Shown here piece by piece: positions 1-9,796 of a stretch of 64,000 nucleotides of DNA. Source of the stretch: Misgurnus anguillicaudatus (taxonomy: Eukaryota > Chordata > Actinopteri > Cypriniformes > Cobitidae); contig NC_073352.2 in assembly GCF_027580225.2 (NCBI RefSeq), forward strand, positions 33,777,501 to 33,841,500, written 5' to 3'. The notes under the pieces were generated by a model that ran no database searches, had not been told where the DNA came from, and was given only the letters and a program-made list of their open reading frames with translations. The translations under genes were made by a program, and so were the position numbers. Each line of letters opens with the position of its first letter. Position 1 is the first letter of the stretch.

Positions 1-584
1 ATAAAAAAACGTTAAGGTGAGTGTGTCTGCTGTGTTCTGTTAATGACACGGGTATAAATAAAGTTTTTTTTGACATTCAGCTATACGGTCAGCGTTATTT
101 CTCTAAATAAGTTTAGGTAACTTGTAAGTTTAGAAAACATAAAACCAGCAAATTATTGCATACACATACGGTACAAACTAAGTATGATTATTTATTTAGA
201 TTTCAGAATGAGCACGTTTGTCATTAATACTAAATATGCTGCGGTCTGTCTGCTGATCTGATACTGCAATGAAGATGAATGTATAATAACTGATTAAAAA
301 CTAAAATGTAAAACTTTCAGTAAATAACTATGTACATGCTTAGGACGTTTGTGTTGTAATAATGTACAGGGTAACTTCAGATATAAAAACGAAGACTAGT
401 AAAGTGATGTTTTATCATTAAAATCTGATCGCGTCCATTGATTTAATAGAATGTTTGGGTGTACCAACATGGCGGCGCGGTGGCTTCACAGTTGTGACGT
501 CATGCGCAATCCAGTCATTTATATAGATCAGTGTAAAAAACACATAGTCATTAATGTAATCCAACGACTCCAGTAGGTAAATAA
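1..584. other. Left-edge npm intron, no gene seen
   Basis: AT-rich non-coding sequence lying upstream of the first visible npm exon, so presumably intron. A GGTGAGT-type donor string occurs at about 16-22, but the bases before it do not form a recognisable nucleoplasmin exon. The stretch 418-560 (with a CAACATGGCGGC string near 467) looks repeat-derived. The upstream exons encoding the first part of the nucleoplasmin core must lie left of the window. Confidence 0.5.
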
Positions 585-1371
585 ATATTTGTTCCAAAAC
601 GCGATAAACGGCATTAAAAAAGGGCGGCTCTTGAATACACAGAATCCTAGTTTTCCTCATATACTTTGTACATCGTCATCAACAAACAAAAACAAAATAA
701 TACTTTTGATGGCATTGATAAACCTGTGGTGGTTTTCTGTGACGGGGAAAAAACATAAGCCATCAAAATCGAATAATTTACGCGAGAGGCACTCGGAAGA
801 CAGAAAAATGCCGGCTGTTGCTTGTTTTCCCGACAGCATCAAGCTTCTGTCATGCTAACACATTGACCCCAGGGGATCTTATGAAAAACTTTCCATTATT
901 TTACTTGAAGTTAACGAAAATCGAGCAGGACCAAAACATTTTACAGCTGATCGCTGTCAATAAAATTAATCGACCACATCCTAATTATAACCGCAGCCAT
1001 GACAGTGTTCTTAATATAACAAAGTGTTTTGATTAATGCCATTAATGTGTATTTTTTTAATCAGTGTATACCACTAGTCAACTAAATGACTATAATATGG
1101 CAAAGATGAATGCACATTTATATATTGATTCAATAGATTTATAGCGTTTTGAAAAAAAAATTCATGGATTTATTGCATTTTGTGGAAAAAATAATCTGTT
1201 TCTCTAATAAATCTTTGAAAATCAAATTATGGATTTGAATTTTTAATGTTATTAAACCTAAAGATGCTATGTGAAAGTTTGTAACAGAAAATATTGGTTT
1301 TCATCTTGTCACTTTCTTGGTATAGAAAACATGTTTTTACCCAAATTATGTGTTTTGGAACCAAACTCTTC
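585..1371 (-). mobile_element. TIR element, GAAGAGTTTGGTTCC family, copy 1
   Basis: The right end (1352-1371) reads GTTTTGGAACCAAACTCTTC. The left end (about 585-600) is a decayed inverted copy, ATATTTGTTCCAAAAC. The interior matches two other copies in the window, at 17377-18166 and 32005-33110, in inverted orientation. It is a DNA-transposon-type element of about 790 bp. One frame (around 700-858) is readable in both copy 1 and copy 2 (shared words LWWFSVTG, NNLRERHS, DSIKLLSC). I do not recognise a transposase in it, so I treat the element as non-autonomous. Confidence 0.75.
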
Positions 1372-1798
1372 GAATGTCTTCTTAAGTGAAATGATACATT
1401 TGTAAGTAAAATCGAGTTACTAAGTTTAAACCAAAACCCATACTACTGCTACATTTAAATAAGACAGCATGCGACTTATTTAGAGACACAACAGAGCTTC
1501 AACGTCTTGGGTTCCCCCCTAAAAACGTTGTTTGTGTTTGACTGAAGAAAGGCATTTATATACAGTACAGCTGGGATGGCATGAAGGCGAGTAAATTGAG
1601 TGAATTTTTATATTTGGGTGAACTATTCCTTTAATCAGCCTAATTATATAGGGCCTACATCTTGACTTTGATGTTTTATAAGCTGCAGGCTATTTTCTTG
1701 ACTTACAAATGAGCTTATTTATCAAGTTTTGTTATTGTATTGAAGAGATCAATGTCTGCTCAGGCTGGATAACAACATGTGTATGTTCAACTCTCCAG
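1372..1798. other. npm intron remainder
   Basis: Non-coding intron sequence leading to the acceptor CTCTCCAG at 1791-1798. A sequence near 1590-1633 (GTGAACTATTCCTTTAA) looks like the decayed end of a TTAA-targeted MITE. Nothing else is recognisable. Confidence 0.4.
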
Positions 1799-1892
1799 TT
1801 GAGTCTGGGAGGGTTCGAGGTCACACCTCCTGTATCTTTCCGCCTGCAGTCGGGAGGAGGGCCGGTCCACATCAGCGGTCAACATTTCGTCA
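1799..1892 (+). CDS. npm4: Nucleophosmin/nucleoplasmin-family gene, exon for end of core domain (partial gene)
   Basis: This 94 bp exon encodes [20 protein letters not shown] followed by [11 protein letters not shown] and the first base of a Ser codon. These are the last beta-strands of the nucleoplasmin core, the pentamer-forming histone-chaperone domain; the GGFE-TPP and GPVHISGQH blocks are family hallmarks. It is bounded by acceptor CTCCAG (ends 1798) and donor GTGAGT (1893). The start corresponds to about residue 87 of human NPM1 (VSLGGFE), so the first exons lie left of the window. All eight visible exons join without frame breaks to 214 codons, against roughly 208 for the same part of human NPM1. 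The family assignment is very strong. The paralogue (npm4 rather than npm1) is inferred from the fgf24 neighbour. Confidence 0.93.
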
Positions 1893-2679
1893 GTGAGTAC
1901 CTTCTGTCTGCACTTTGTCACTGTGACCTAAAAGTGTTACGATCTAGAAACGGTTAAAATTGTAATCATATTTGTAATGAACACAACCACCAAACCATGT
2001 GCCAATCAGAGACAGCTGAGACTAAAGAGATGTCAACTGTCCCTGATGTTTATGGGAGTTTTCGGGCTGACCGAAAGATCCCTAAACCCTCCGTACAAAA
2101 TCCAGGCCAGAATGAAATAACTGGCAACATGTGACATCATCTACCCTGATATAATCCCTTCCATATGTTTGCTCGTGTACTTCAGACACTTTCCGCATGT
2201 GAGTTGTATCTTCTGGACGTTAAACAAGCACAACGTTTTAGACTGCCGCATGGATATGTCAAACCTGCATTGGTTTTGTCATGAAAACATGTTCGTGTTT
2301 AGTCCCTGACCCTTTTTGCATCTGGTATTAAGATGTGTTTGGGGTGAGAGCTGAACACAGGTGTGAACAGGGTTCAAAACATTTTCGGATCACATATGGA
2401 GGTAGTCAAAAAGGAATGTGAACCAAGTGTAAATGATATTCTGTCCCAATTGACTCGCTGTCAGTCAGCCTCTGTGCTTAAACAAGAGTTTGAAACTTTG
2501 CTGATGTTGCAGTGAGCGATGTATGTAGTCATGAAAATCAAACATAAATATAAACAGTGATTTGTCTCACCTGACCACTTGTGATCAGATCCCTAAAAAG
2601 CACGTTAATGCTTGGTCTTGTGCTACTGTTGCTTATTTAAATACAGTTATTGATGTGATCTTTTGTGTGGTGTGTTCAG
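1893..2679. other. npm intron
   Basis: A 787 bp intron between two phase-1-joined exons, ending in the pyrimidine-poor acceptor TGTGTTCAG. No gene or clear repeat was recognised. Confidence 0.5.
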
Positions 2680-2774
2680 GCACGAAAGAATCAGATGATG
2701 AGGATGAGGAGGAAGAGAATAACACGTCACCAGTGAAGAGACCGTCCAACATGACCCTTGCCAAAGTGCCTCAG
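2680..2774 (+). CDS. npm4: Nucleophosmin-family gene, first acidic-tract exon
   Basis: This 95 bp exon completes the split Ser codon from the previous exon and encodes STKESDDEDEEEENNTSPVK followed by RPSNMTLAKVPQ. Family knowledge: this is the A2 acidic tract just after the core, which binds histones, followed by the SKVPQ-like end that precedes the nuclear localisation signal. The exon ends at the same VPQ boundary as in human NPM1. The donor is GTGTCC (2775), a poor match to GTRAGT. If splicing failed, translation would continue in frame to a stop at 2928-2930, and an AATAAA lies at about 2805, so an intronically polyadenylated core-plus-acidic isoform is conceivable but unproven. Confidence 0.92.
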
Positions 2775-3002
2775 GTGTCCTACCTCTCCTCTGATCTCAA
2801 ATTACAAATAAAGCTGTTCATTGACTCACATTGTGTGAAGAGGTTAACCAATCGTAACAAAGCTAATTTACATATAAAAGCTATATGTGACCCTGTACCA
2901 CAAAACCAGGCAAAAGTCGTATATTTGTAGCAGTAGCCAATAATACATTGTATGGGTTCAGTGTTGAGTAAGTAAAAAAAGTAATTAATTACTAGTTACT
3001 AA

Positions 3003-3326
3003 GGTAACACTTTATTATAATGTTCATTAATTAACATTAGTTATCTACATTAGTTAACATGAACTAATGATGAACTGCACTTGTGCAGCATTTATTAATC
3101 TTTATTAATGTTAATTTCAACAATTACTAATACTTTATTAAAATTTGGTTAACATTAGTTAATGCACCGTGAACTAACATGAACAAACAATGAACAGCTT
3201 TATTTCTATTAACTAACATTAACAAAGATGAATAAATACTGTAACAAATGTATTGCTCATGGTTTGTTCATGTTAGTTAATACATTAACTAATGTTAAAT
3301 CATGAACATTATAATAAAGTGTTACC
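3003..3326. mobile_element. hAT-like MITE, perfect 25 bp TIR, perfect 8 bp TSD
   Basis: The ends GGTAACACTTTATTATAATG... and its reverse complement ...CATTATAATAAAGTGTTACC match for 25 bp without a mismatch. GTTACTAA flanks both sides (2995-3002 and 3327-3334). The interior is made of TTAACATTAGTTA-type words with no coding frame. It is a second-level insertion inside 2959-5703. Confidence 0.88.
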
Positions 3327-3555
3327 GTTACTAATTACATCTTCAATTATGTAATTGGATTACTGCACAAATTGCGGTTGTCAAACAATTAATCGCATAC
3401 AGTTTTTGCATAATATACATGCGGCACTCTGTGTAAATGTTTTTTGTATATATAAATACACACACATGCATGTATTTAAATGTTTGTGTATATATAAATA
3501 TTATACATTAAAAATAAATATACATAAATAACTTTTTTTCTGAAATGTATACATG

Positions 3556-4332
3556 CACTGCAAAAAAAAAATTTCAAGAAAAAAATTCTTAGTATTTTTC
3601 TCTTGTTTTCAGTAAAAATATCTAAAAATTCTTAAATTAAGGTACTTTTTCTTGATGAGGAAAACAACCCAAGAAAATAAGTCTAGTTTTTAGACCAAAA
3701 ATATCAAATTTAAGTGATTTTGCGCATAAAACAAGCAAAAAAATCTGCCAATGGGGTAAGCCATTTTTTCTTGAATTTAGTGTTTAAAGGATAATTTCAC
3801 CCGTAGGAACATGAATCTTTATTTAAAGTGCATCATATTTGTAGTCAAAATGCAACATACATTTCGAATTTGGTGCCTATTTGACCGAGAAAAGGGGTGT
3901 TTGTAGTCTCACCCCCTTAACAAAGATATTGGACTTTCTGCTTTCAATGATGCAAAATGATACTTTTTACATCATTGAAAGAAGGAAGTGCAACACTGAA
4001 ATCTGTATTTCTCCTGTCTCAGAAATGATGCCCGACCATTTAAAAACATGACTGGGGTTCTAACTATACAAAGCTTAATGCAAATGGGTGAAGTGTCCCT
4101 TTAAGAAAAATGTTCAAGATTTTTTTGCTTTCCCCATTGGTAGATTTTTTTGCTTGCTTTATGCACAAATTAAATTTGGTATGTTTGGTCTAAAAACTAG
4201 ACTTATTTTCTTGGGTCGTTTTGCTCATTAAGAAAAAGCGTCTTTAATTTAAGAATTCTTAGATATTTTTACCGAAATCAAGACAAAAATACTAAGATTT
4301 TTTTTTCTTGAAAATCATTTTTTTTTGCAGTG
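3556..4332. mobile_element. Foldback element (CACTGCAAAAAA family), copy 1
   Basis: Two long arms, about 3556-3780 and 4108-4332, are inverted copies of each other (shared words TCTGCCAATGGGG, AAAACTAGACTTATTTTCTTGGG and AATTCTTAGATATTTTTAC in reverse). The second copy at 39713-40118 has the same arms with a short centre, which shows that 3788-4100 was inserted here later. Confidence 0.8.
3788..4100. mobile_element. TTAA-flanked MITE (AGGGACACTTCACCC family)
   Basis: The left end AGGATAATTTCACCC and the right end GGGTGAAGTGTCCCT are inverted copies flanked by TTAA at 3784-3787 and 4101-4104. The related foldback copy at 39713-40118 has an uninterrupted GTTTAAG at the corresponding place (about 39959). 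This is the innermost of five nested levels. No coding frame. Confidence 0.8.
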
Positions 4333-4675
4333 TGTATTTATATATACATAATAATAATTACACACAATACACACGTTGATAAATTATGCAAACACAAACT
4401 TTTATTTTGTATGCGATTAATCGTGATTAATCTTTTGACAACCCTAGTAAAAATTACTCTCTCCAAAAAGTATTTAATTATATATTACTAAATACTTTTT
4501 ATATCCTATTACAAGGATAGTCTTGAAATGACTCGAATAAATCATATAAAAGTACATAAATTATTCTGGTCACACTTTAGGGTCCAATATTATTAATTAA
4601 CTATTAACTACATTTTCCTCAATATACTCTAGCTACTGCTTATTATTATTTTGGTTTTGCAGAATAAGGCTTTAA

Positions 4676-5116
4676 CTTTTTCCCACCATTGACAAGTTAT
4701 CTCGTCAATTAAAAGAATGTTCCTGTTGAATTTTTATGTTAATCTGCAATACAGTGATTATCCACTTATCCAATTTAGGAAAAAAACTGAAGCCAAAACG
4801 TTACTTACTCATTTTAAACTCTGTATATGTTTTGATAATCAATCTTAATCTTATCTCTAACAAAATTCCTTCATAAAAATGCAATTATTTCAGCTTTTTG
4901 CCAAGAAATTTGTATTTTTTAAGAAAAATACCCATATTTAAGAGTTTATTAGCAGGGAAAAAAATATTGAAAGGATGAAACGTTTTTCTCCCGTTTTGTT
5001 TTGTTTGTTTGTTGTTTGTTTAAAAGCAGAGGGTCTGTTCTTTCATTTGATATATTTGTATGTTTATATATTTTTGCTGTGTGCTACCTTTCAAAAAATT
5101 GCTGGTGGGGAATGAG
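4676..5116. mobile_element. TTAA-flanked element (CTCTTTCCCCGCCA family), copy
   Basis: It starts CTTTTTCCCACCATTGACAA and ends GCTGGTGGGGAATGAG, between TTAA at 4672-4675 and 5117-5120. The host is a decayed ACACTTTAGGGTCCAAT repeat (about 4570-5215). Other copies: 13892-14703, 18725-18887, 21917-22400 and a partial one at 29463-30117. The TTAA target is the piggyBac hallmark; no transposase is present. Confidence 0.75.
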
Positions 5117-5273
5117 TTAATATCTGCTATTTCTCAGTAATATTAATGCTAATAAACGACCAGTTGATAGTGAGCATTGGAAACAAGAGTGCTACCATTA
5201 GTCTTATTAACTTACCAAAGTATTTAAAGTGTGAAGGATACATAAAAACATGAATATTAACGTGAAATGTTAT

Positions 5274-5510
5274 GGGGCAGTTGTCCGGACAGGGTTTATC
5301 CTAGTCCCAGACTAAAATGCAAGATTGAGTTGCCTTAATTTCAAAACACCTTGCACTGACATATTAACATATATCAGTGGCATTGTTTTGTCTCAAAATG
5401 CACATCAATATTGTTTTTTGAAATATTTGTTTGTAAAAACTACTTCAATGTCCTAAAATAACTAAGGCGTAGTCCTGAATTAATCTAAACCCTGTCCGGG
5501 AAACCACCCC
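5274..5510. mobile_element. MITE with GGTTTCCCGGACAGGG-type termini
   Basis: The left end GGGGCAGTTGTCCGGACAGG and the right end CCTGTCCGGGAAACCACCCC are inverted copies. Relatives in the window are at 40549-40760 (complete) and 29161-29220 (left end only). The interior is AT-rich and non-coding. Confidence 0.75.
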
Positions 5511-5870
5511 TAAATGTTGATGTTAAATCGACTGTTGTATTACAGTACACATAATTGTTTTACAGTCTATACACGGTATTTAGTTACATCTAACTGTAAT
5601 TAAATTACTGGAAAAATAAGAGTAATCCCTTACTTTACTTTTTAAGGGAAAAGTAATTAATTTACAGTAACTAATTACTTAGTAACTAGTTACACCCACA
5701 CTGTATGGGTAATTTTTTTAATGCCAAAAATCATTAGGATATTAAAGGTGCAGTGTGTAATTTTTAGAAGGAACTCTTGACAGAAATGCTAAATAATATT
5801 CAATACTATATCATTAGGGGTGTATAAAGACCTTTTTATAATGAACCTTTATGTTTTTATTACCTTAGAC

Positions 5871-6158
5871 CAGTGGTTCTCAAACTGGGGGCCGGGGCTG
5901 CGAAATGGTGTCGGGGGGGGGGGGGCAGTTTTATGACATTTTATAAAATAAATTAATTTATCATGAATTCTGTGCAATTAAACCTTAAAAAAATAAGACT
6001 ACTAACCAACAGCACTACTTCGTATCATTTAATATGTTTTGTTTAATCAAAAGTTGAGTTTTAAAACAGTTTCTTGTCATAAATTTTCTTTGGGTGGCCG
6101 CGAAGAAATGCGCCGTACACAAGGGGGGCCGCACACAGAAAAAGTTTGAGAACCACTG
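5871..6158. mobile_element. hAT-like MITE with CAGTGGTTCTCAAAC termini, perfect 8 bp TSD
   Basis: The ends CAGTGGTTCTCAAAC and GTTTGAGAACCACTG are perfect inverted copies. The target duplication CCTTAGAC lies at 5863-5870 and 6159-6166. The terminal sequence is typical of hAT elements. It is G-rich just inside the left end (a run of about eleven G at 5916-5926). No transposase frame. Confidence 0.9.
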
Positions 6159-6274
6159 CCTTAGACTGAGACGATTTTATCTATACACCGAGGGTCCCTT
6201 ACGTGGAAGTCGCCATTTTGTGCCGCCATGTTTCTACAGAAGCCCTTAACGGACAAACTTTTTTTACTAAGTTG

Positions 6275-7362
6275 TAGGGATGGGACGGTTAGAAAATTTC
6301 ATATCATGATTATAGTGACCAAAGTTATCACGGTTATCAATATTATCATGGTTTTCTTAAATTGAGATGGAAATGTTCAACTGATACACACACTGAAAAC
6401 ATTTTAACAAGTTTTATTTTTGAAAATCAGAAAACAACAAATACAATTAGCAGCTATATGCACTTTTTAAAGCATAAACATTAAATCAATTAATCATTAA
6501 ATACTTTTAAAATGATAAAGCTGACAAGACCTACCCGCTAAATTTTTTTTTAACAAAACACTGTTACATTTTTTAATAACACTTTAAATGTGTGTTACGA
6601 GGACTATCTCTACGTTGAATTTAGGGCTGTCGTCATTACACCATTCTTTTTGAGGATTTAAAAAAAATCCTTGAGTACATGCTGAGTCCTTATAGCGGAG
6701 ATGCGGTTTTGATGAAATAAACTGACAACATTATCAGAAGCATCTCTCTCTCGTTCGGTTGGTCGATCGATCGCGCGCACATACACCGTACGTGTGAATC
6801 AACTCCAGCATGTATGTGCATCCAAATTTCGGAAGTTAGACGACTCCGCTGCAGCGGGCAGGCATAAGATTTATAAAAACACACTTGAGAAGAAATGCGC
6901 AACAACTCAAAAAGACTTCTAAGACCATAATGCCAATTTGGCGCTTTGCTTTCCGAAGCTCGTGGAGGCGTGGAGCAGCATACACAGTTATTAACTTATG
7001 TGCGATCTACCGGCATTGCATTTGCGATCGACTGGTTGTATTGGACACCCCTGCATATTAATTTAACATTAACATGGAGCCCTGAGATGTATGAACCTGT
7101 TTTAATGAAGAGTAGCTTAAATAAGAACATCAAATGCACACATAAGCAACGCATTAAAACACAGTGCACCTGTTACTGCATCCGCCACGCCTTCTCGCAC
7201 AAAAACTAATGTTGCATTCTGGCTGGACAGGATTTACCGCGAGTTTTCAAAATCACGGTAATCAAACACGGTTGTAATGAAAATTACATTTTAAACGATA
7301 ATACTAACCGTCAGGACATTTTATCATGGTTAATCGTGAAACCGGTAATCGTCCCATCCCTA
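6275..7362. mobile_element. hAT-like element with TAGGGATGGGAC termini, perfect 8 bp TSD
   Basis: The ends TAGGGATGGGACGGTTA and GTAATCGTCCCATCCCTA are inverted copies flanked by CTAAGTTG at 6267-6274 and 7363-7370. The empty site is seen in the related element at about 48594 (TTAAGTTGTCTCCGACGATG). Its 1.09 kb has short open frames only (6690-6905 minus, 6946-7209 plus), in which I recognise no transposase domain. Confidence 0.88.
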
Positions 7363-8138
7363 CTAAGTTGTCTCCGACGATGACATGTTTTTTTCTATGT
7401 CGGCTATCGTAGTTTCTTTATGCATTTTAAAAGTGAGGGGTGAGCAGTGGACTGAGCCGTTGGTTGCAATTCTCAACCTCACCACTAGATGATGCTAAAA
7501 TTTACACACTGCACCTTTAAGTAAAGATGATATTTTGTAATTTTCCAACCATTAATTTATAAAAAATTATTTATCATTAGTAATAGGTGTTGCTAAGGAC
7601 TTCATTTGTACATCTTTATCACCCTCAGATTCCAGTTTTTCAAATAGTTGTATCTCGGCCAAATATTGTCCTTATGCAAACGGTTAAATGATACATAAAT
7701 GTAGAAATTATAGTACACAGAGAAAACCTTTTAAAATTCATGAGAAATTACAATGAAAATTTGACATTTCACAGTTACCATGTTTACTTTAATAAAGAGA
7801 CACATTGTTCAGAATCAATACACACTTAATCCTTTCGATAAGTGTCAGGAGCATGTAACAGCTTGCCATCAGTGTGTCTGTTTAAAGAGTGTTGCTCTTA
7901 GAAATGATCCTGGAGTTCGTAAGCAGCAAGCCAGAAGAGGCTGTAAATTACTATGATTTTACCTCAGTTAGGAGATGTTGCGAATTTAAATTTCACCGTA
8001 ACGTTTAGCCGTAATGCTGGCAGCATGACTAAAGATTAATGTATGTTATGCGTGTTTACAAATATTTAAAAAAGAGGCATTCAATTTTATGATTGTGTAG
8101 TTTAGTCTGTTTCCAGTAATATTGTTTGGTCTTTTTAG

Positions 8139-8227
8139 AAAAAGCTAAAAATGGACTCGGATGAAGATGAAGACTCAGATGAGGAGAGTGAGGAAGATGA
8201 TGACGAGGAGGAAGACGACAACGAAGA
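8139..8227 (+). CDS. npm4: Nucleophosmin-family gene, KKLK basic patch plus long acidic tract exon
   Basis: Following KVPQ of the previous exon, this exon encodes KKLKMDSDEDEDSDEESEED and then DDEEEDDNE plus two bases of a Glu codon. By family comparison the KK-x-K patch across the junction equals the NPM1 nuclear localisation signal (PQKKVKLAADEDD) and the acidic run equals tract A3, which modulates histone and RNA binding. The donor is GTGAAT at 8228. If the intron is kept, the frame meets TGA at 8229-8231 at once, giving a core-plus-acidic protein resembling NPM2/NPM3 in layout. Confidence 0.92.
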
Positions 8228-8253
8228 GTGAATATGCGATATAGCACAGTTAA

Positions 8254-8488
8254 AGGGATAGTTCACCCAAAAAGGAATTTACTTACCCGCATGTTGTTAC
8301 AAATCTGTATGAATGTCTTTGTTCTGAAGATATTTGTAAAGCTGGAAACAGAAGCACCATTGACTTCCATCGTTTAGTGATGCTCAAAAATGGTTTCCTT
8401 AAAAGCATTGCTCAAAATCTCTTTTTTTTTAATTAATACAGGTTTGTAACAACACAAGTACATTTTAATTTTTGGGTGTACTATTCCT
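8254..8488. mobile_element. TTAA-flanked MITE (AGGGATAGTTCACCCAA family)
   Basis: The left end AGGGATAGTTCACCCAAAAA and the right end TTTTTGGGTGTACTATTCCT are inverted copies flanked by TTAA at 8250-8253 and 8489-8492. It begins only 27 bp after the splice donor of the acidic-tract exon. Related fragments sit at about 13397-13818 and at 43057-43135, both in longer repeats. It makes up most of the 338 bp intron. Confidence 0.85.
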
Positions 8489-8565
8489 TTAAAACTTGTA
8501 TTAATAATTTTTTTTTTTTAAGATGTGTATCATAAACTTTCTTGCCTGTCTGTCTGTTTATGTAG

Positions 8566-8620
8566 AGACGATGAGGATGAAAAGACGGCAAAGAAGGCCC
8601 CCATCAAAGCGTCTCAAAAA
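8566..8620 (+). CDS. npm4: Nucleophosmin-family gene, acidic-to-basic linker exon
   Basis: This 55 bp exon completes the Glu codon split at 8227 and encodes DDEDEKTAKKAPIKASQK. It closes the acidic tract and begins the lysine-rich linker, equivalent to the EEKAPVKKSIRD region of NPM1. The acceptor is TTATGTAG (ends 8565) and the donor GTGAGT (8621). The linker in this family is poorly structured and contributes to nucleic-acid binding and phosphoregulation. Confidence 0.9.
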
Positions 8621-9449
8621 GTGAGTTTTCATTCAGTGTTTAAATAAATCCTGAACTGAAGGAAACACCTGACTGGCCAGCAGGTGCCAGTCTCAGCCTG
8701 AGAGAGACGTAGAGAGAGTAGAGGTTAACCCCCCGCACCCACATTCAACATAAACTCTAATTATCCTATCAACTTACAGCGCACACTTCATTCTACCTGT
8801 CTCTCCACATAACATGCATTTTGTCTCTCACATTCATGTGTCATCTTAAGAACAACTTGTTCAGTTTGTCTGTCCATGTTTGTCTGTTTGCAGATGTTTA
8901 CACACTTTCTTCTGTCTGGAGTGTAATGATCATATTTCTGCAATGCAGTCTTTACTAAATGCATGCTGGGAGGCCAGACACTTAAAGAGCCCTAAGACAG
9001 CATGACTTCATCGCTTTAAGCGTCACTTGCTCTTTTCGTACCCATGTACAAAAAATGTAACACCTACATTAAATGTAAGGAATAACCCTGACAATGGGAT
9101 CACTGATGTGTTTTATGTAAGGAATAATTGATGATGGGCCATTGAATTATAAGAAAATAATGCACACCCAAGGTGGTAATGCGGCACGACCCGAAGCGGA
9201 GTGCTGTTACACTGCATTATTTTTAAATAGTCAAGAGTAAAGAGTCAATTATTCCTCTTATACCACGGTTACCACAAACATTGCTCTGGTGCCTATTTTT
9301 AAGACATTTGACAAGTTAGGTGTGCGATTATCGAAAAATAATGCATACCCACGGAACATTTCTCAACCAATCAGAATACAGCATTCAACAGACCTGTGTA
9401 TAATTTGCGATAACAACCGATTGGCTGTATATTACCTCGCGTATTTGTT
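8621..9449. other. npm intron, partly repeat
   Basis: 8640-9060 shows no recognised repeat. From about 9124 to 9445 there are two related repeat pieces around the words AATAATGCACACCCAAGG (9158) and AATAATGCATACCCACGG (9339), probably decayed halves of an older element. No coding evidence. Confidence 0.4.
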
Positions 9450-9612
9450 TGGGCTGTTTTGCCTTTATTTAACAGTAAGTGAGGAAGTACAGGAAAGAAA
9501 GAGGAGTATGGGATCGGCACATGATCACGACCCAGGAATCGAACTCGGGTCGCCGAAAGTACGAAAGCACTACGTCGGAGCGCTGCCCATTACATCATCG
9601 GCTCCGACATTA
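9450..9612 (-). mobile_element. tRNA-derived SINE
   Basis: Read on the minus strand, a tRNA-like head at about 9612-9530 contains a good internal B box (GAGTTCGATTCCTGG, near 9530-9544) and a weaker A box (TGATGTAATGGG). The body includes CTTTCCTGTACTTCCTC and the tail AATAAAGGCAAAACAGCCC (about 9452-9472). This head-body-tail order is that of fish tRNA-derived SINEs. Not a functional tRNA gene. Confidence 0.7.
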
Positions 9613-9796
9613 CACGGCTTCTTGTCACCTGAGTAAATTATTGGATAGGAAACATTGATTTGAATACTTTTTACAAAAATGCAAACCTTCTATTGCAGGT
9701 TTAATAACTTATGCCAAGACACGAAGTTCAAATAAGATGCAATTTTGTTAAATCGTTTGTAAATAAAAGTGCATATAGGTTATTTATTATTCATAT

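Larger units (their letters stand above)
3376..4445. mobile_element. GGTTGTCAAA-ended element carrying two nested inserts
   Basis: The left end GGTTGTCAAACAATTAATCG and the right end GATTAATCTTTTGACAACC are imperfect inverted copies. The subterminal region is AT-rich with ATATATAAATA runs. Nested inside are the foldback element 3556-4332 and, within that, the TTAA element 3788-4100. I could not define its own target duplication. Confidence 0.65.
2959..5703. mobile_element. CAGTGT-terminated element with hAT-like target duplication
   Basis: The left end CAGTGTTGAGTAAG (2959) and the right end TTACACCCACACTG (to 5703) form inverted termini. The subterminal sequence on both sides is rich in GTAATTAATTAC/AGTAACTAGTTAC. 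It is flanked by TATGGGTT (2951-2958) and TATGGGTA (5704-5711), an 8 bp direct repeat with one mismatch, as left by hAT-type transposases. It is inserted in the TATGTGACCCTG repeat and itself carries several younger insertions (3003-3326, 3376-4445, 4676-5116, 5274-5510), which account for most of its 2.7 kb. Confidence 0.75.
5746..7516. mobile_element. TTAA-flanked element (AGGTGCAGTGTGTAA family) carrying two hAT inserts
   Basis: The ends AGGTGCAGTGTGTAA and TTACACACTGCACCT are perfect inverted copies flanked by TTAA (5742-5745, 7517-7520). The uninterrupted host repeat at about 12217 reads GATATTAAGTAAAG, the empty site. Two short intact relatives (47165-47509 and 48385-48747, about 350 bp) show that most of the 1.77 kb here is the later inserts 5871-6158 and 6275-7362. 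Confidence 0.88.
2882..7700 (+). mobile_element. Old host repeat (TATGTGACCCTG family) broken by two large insertions
   Basis: The left piece (about 2882-2958) starts TATGTGACCCTGTACCAC. It continues after the first insertion at 5704-5741 and after the second at 7517-7700 (TCTCGGCCAAATATTGT). Uninterrupted relatives lie at about 12110-12478 (plus) and 26720-27046 (minus), so the two insertion points can be read by comparison. This repeat and its inserts make up nearly all of the npm intron between 2774 and 8139. Confidence 0.8.

Noticed and set aside
1..20. Possible end of a preceding npm exon before a GTGAGTG donor
   Set aside because: The preceding bases contain TAA in a relevant frame and poly-A and do not encode the expected end of the core (ATLK-like residues).
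3000..5700. CRISPR-like or satellite array, because of repeated short palindromic words
   Set aside because: The repetition comes from nested inverted-repeat elements; no regular repeat-spacer spacing, and the genome is a vertebrate.
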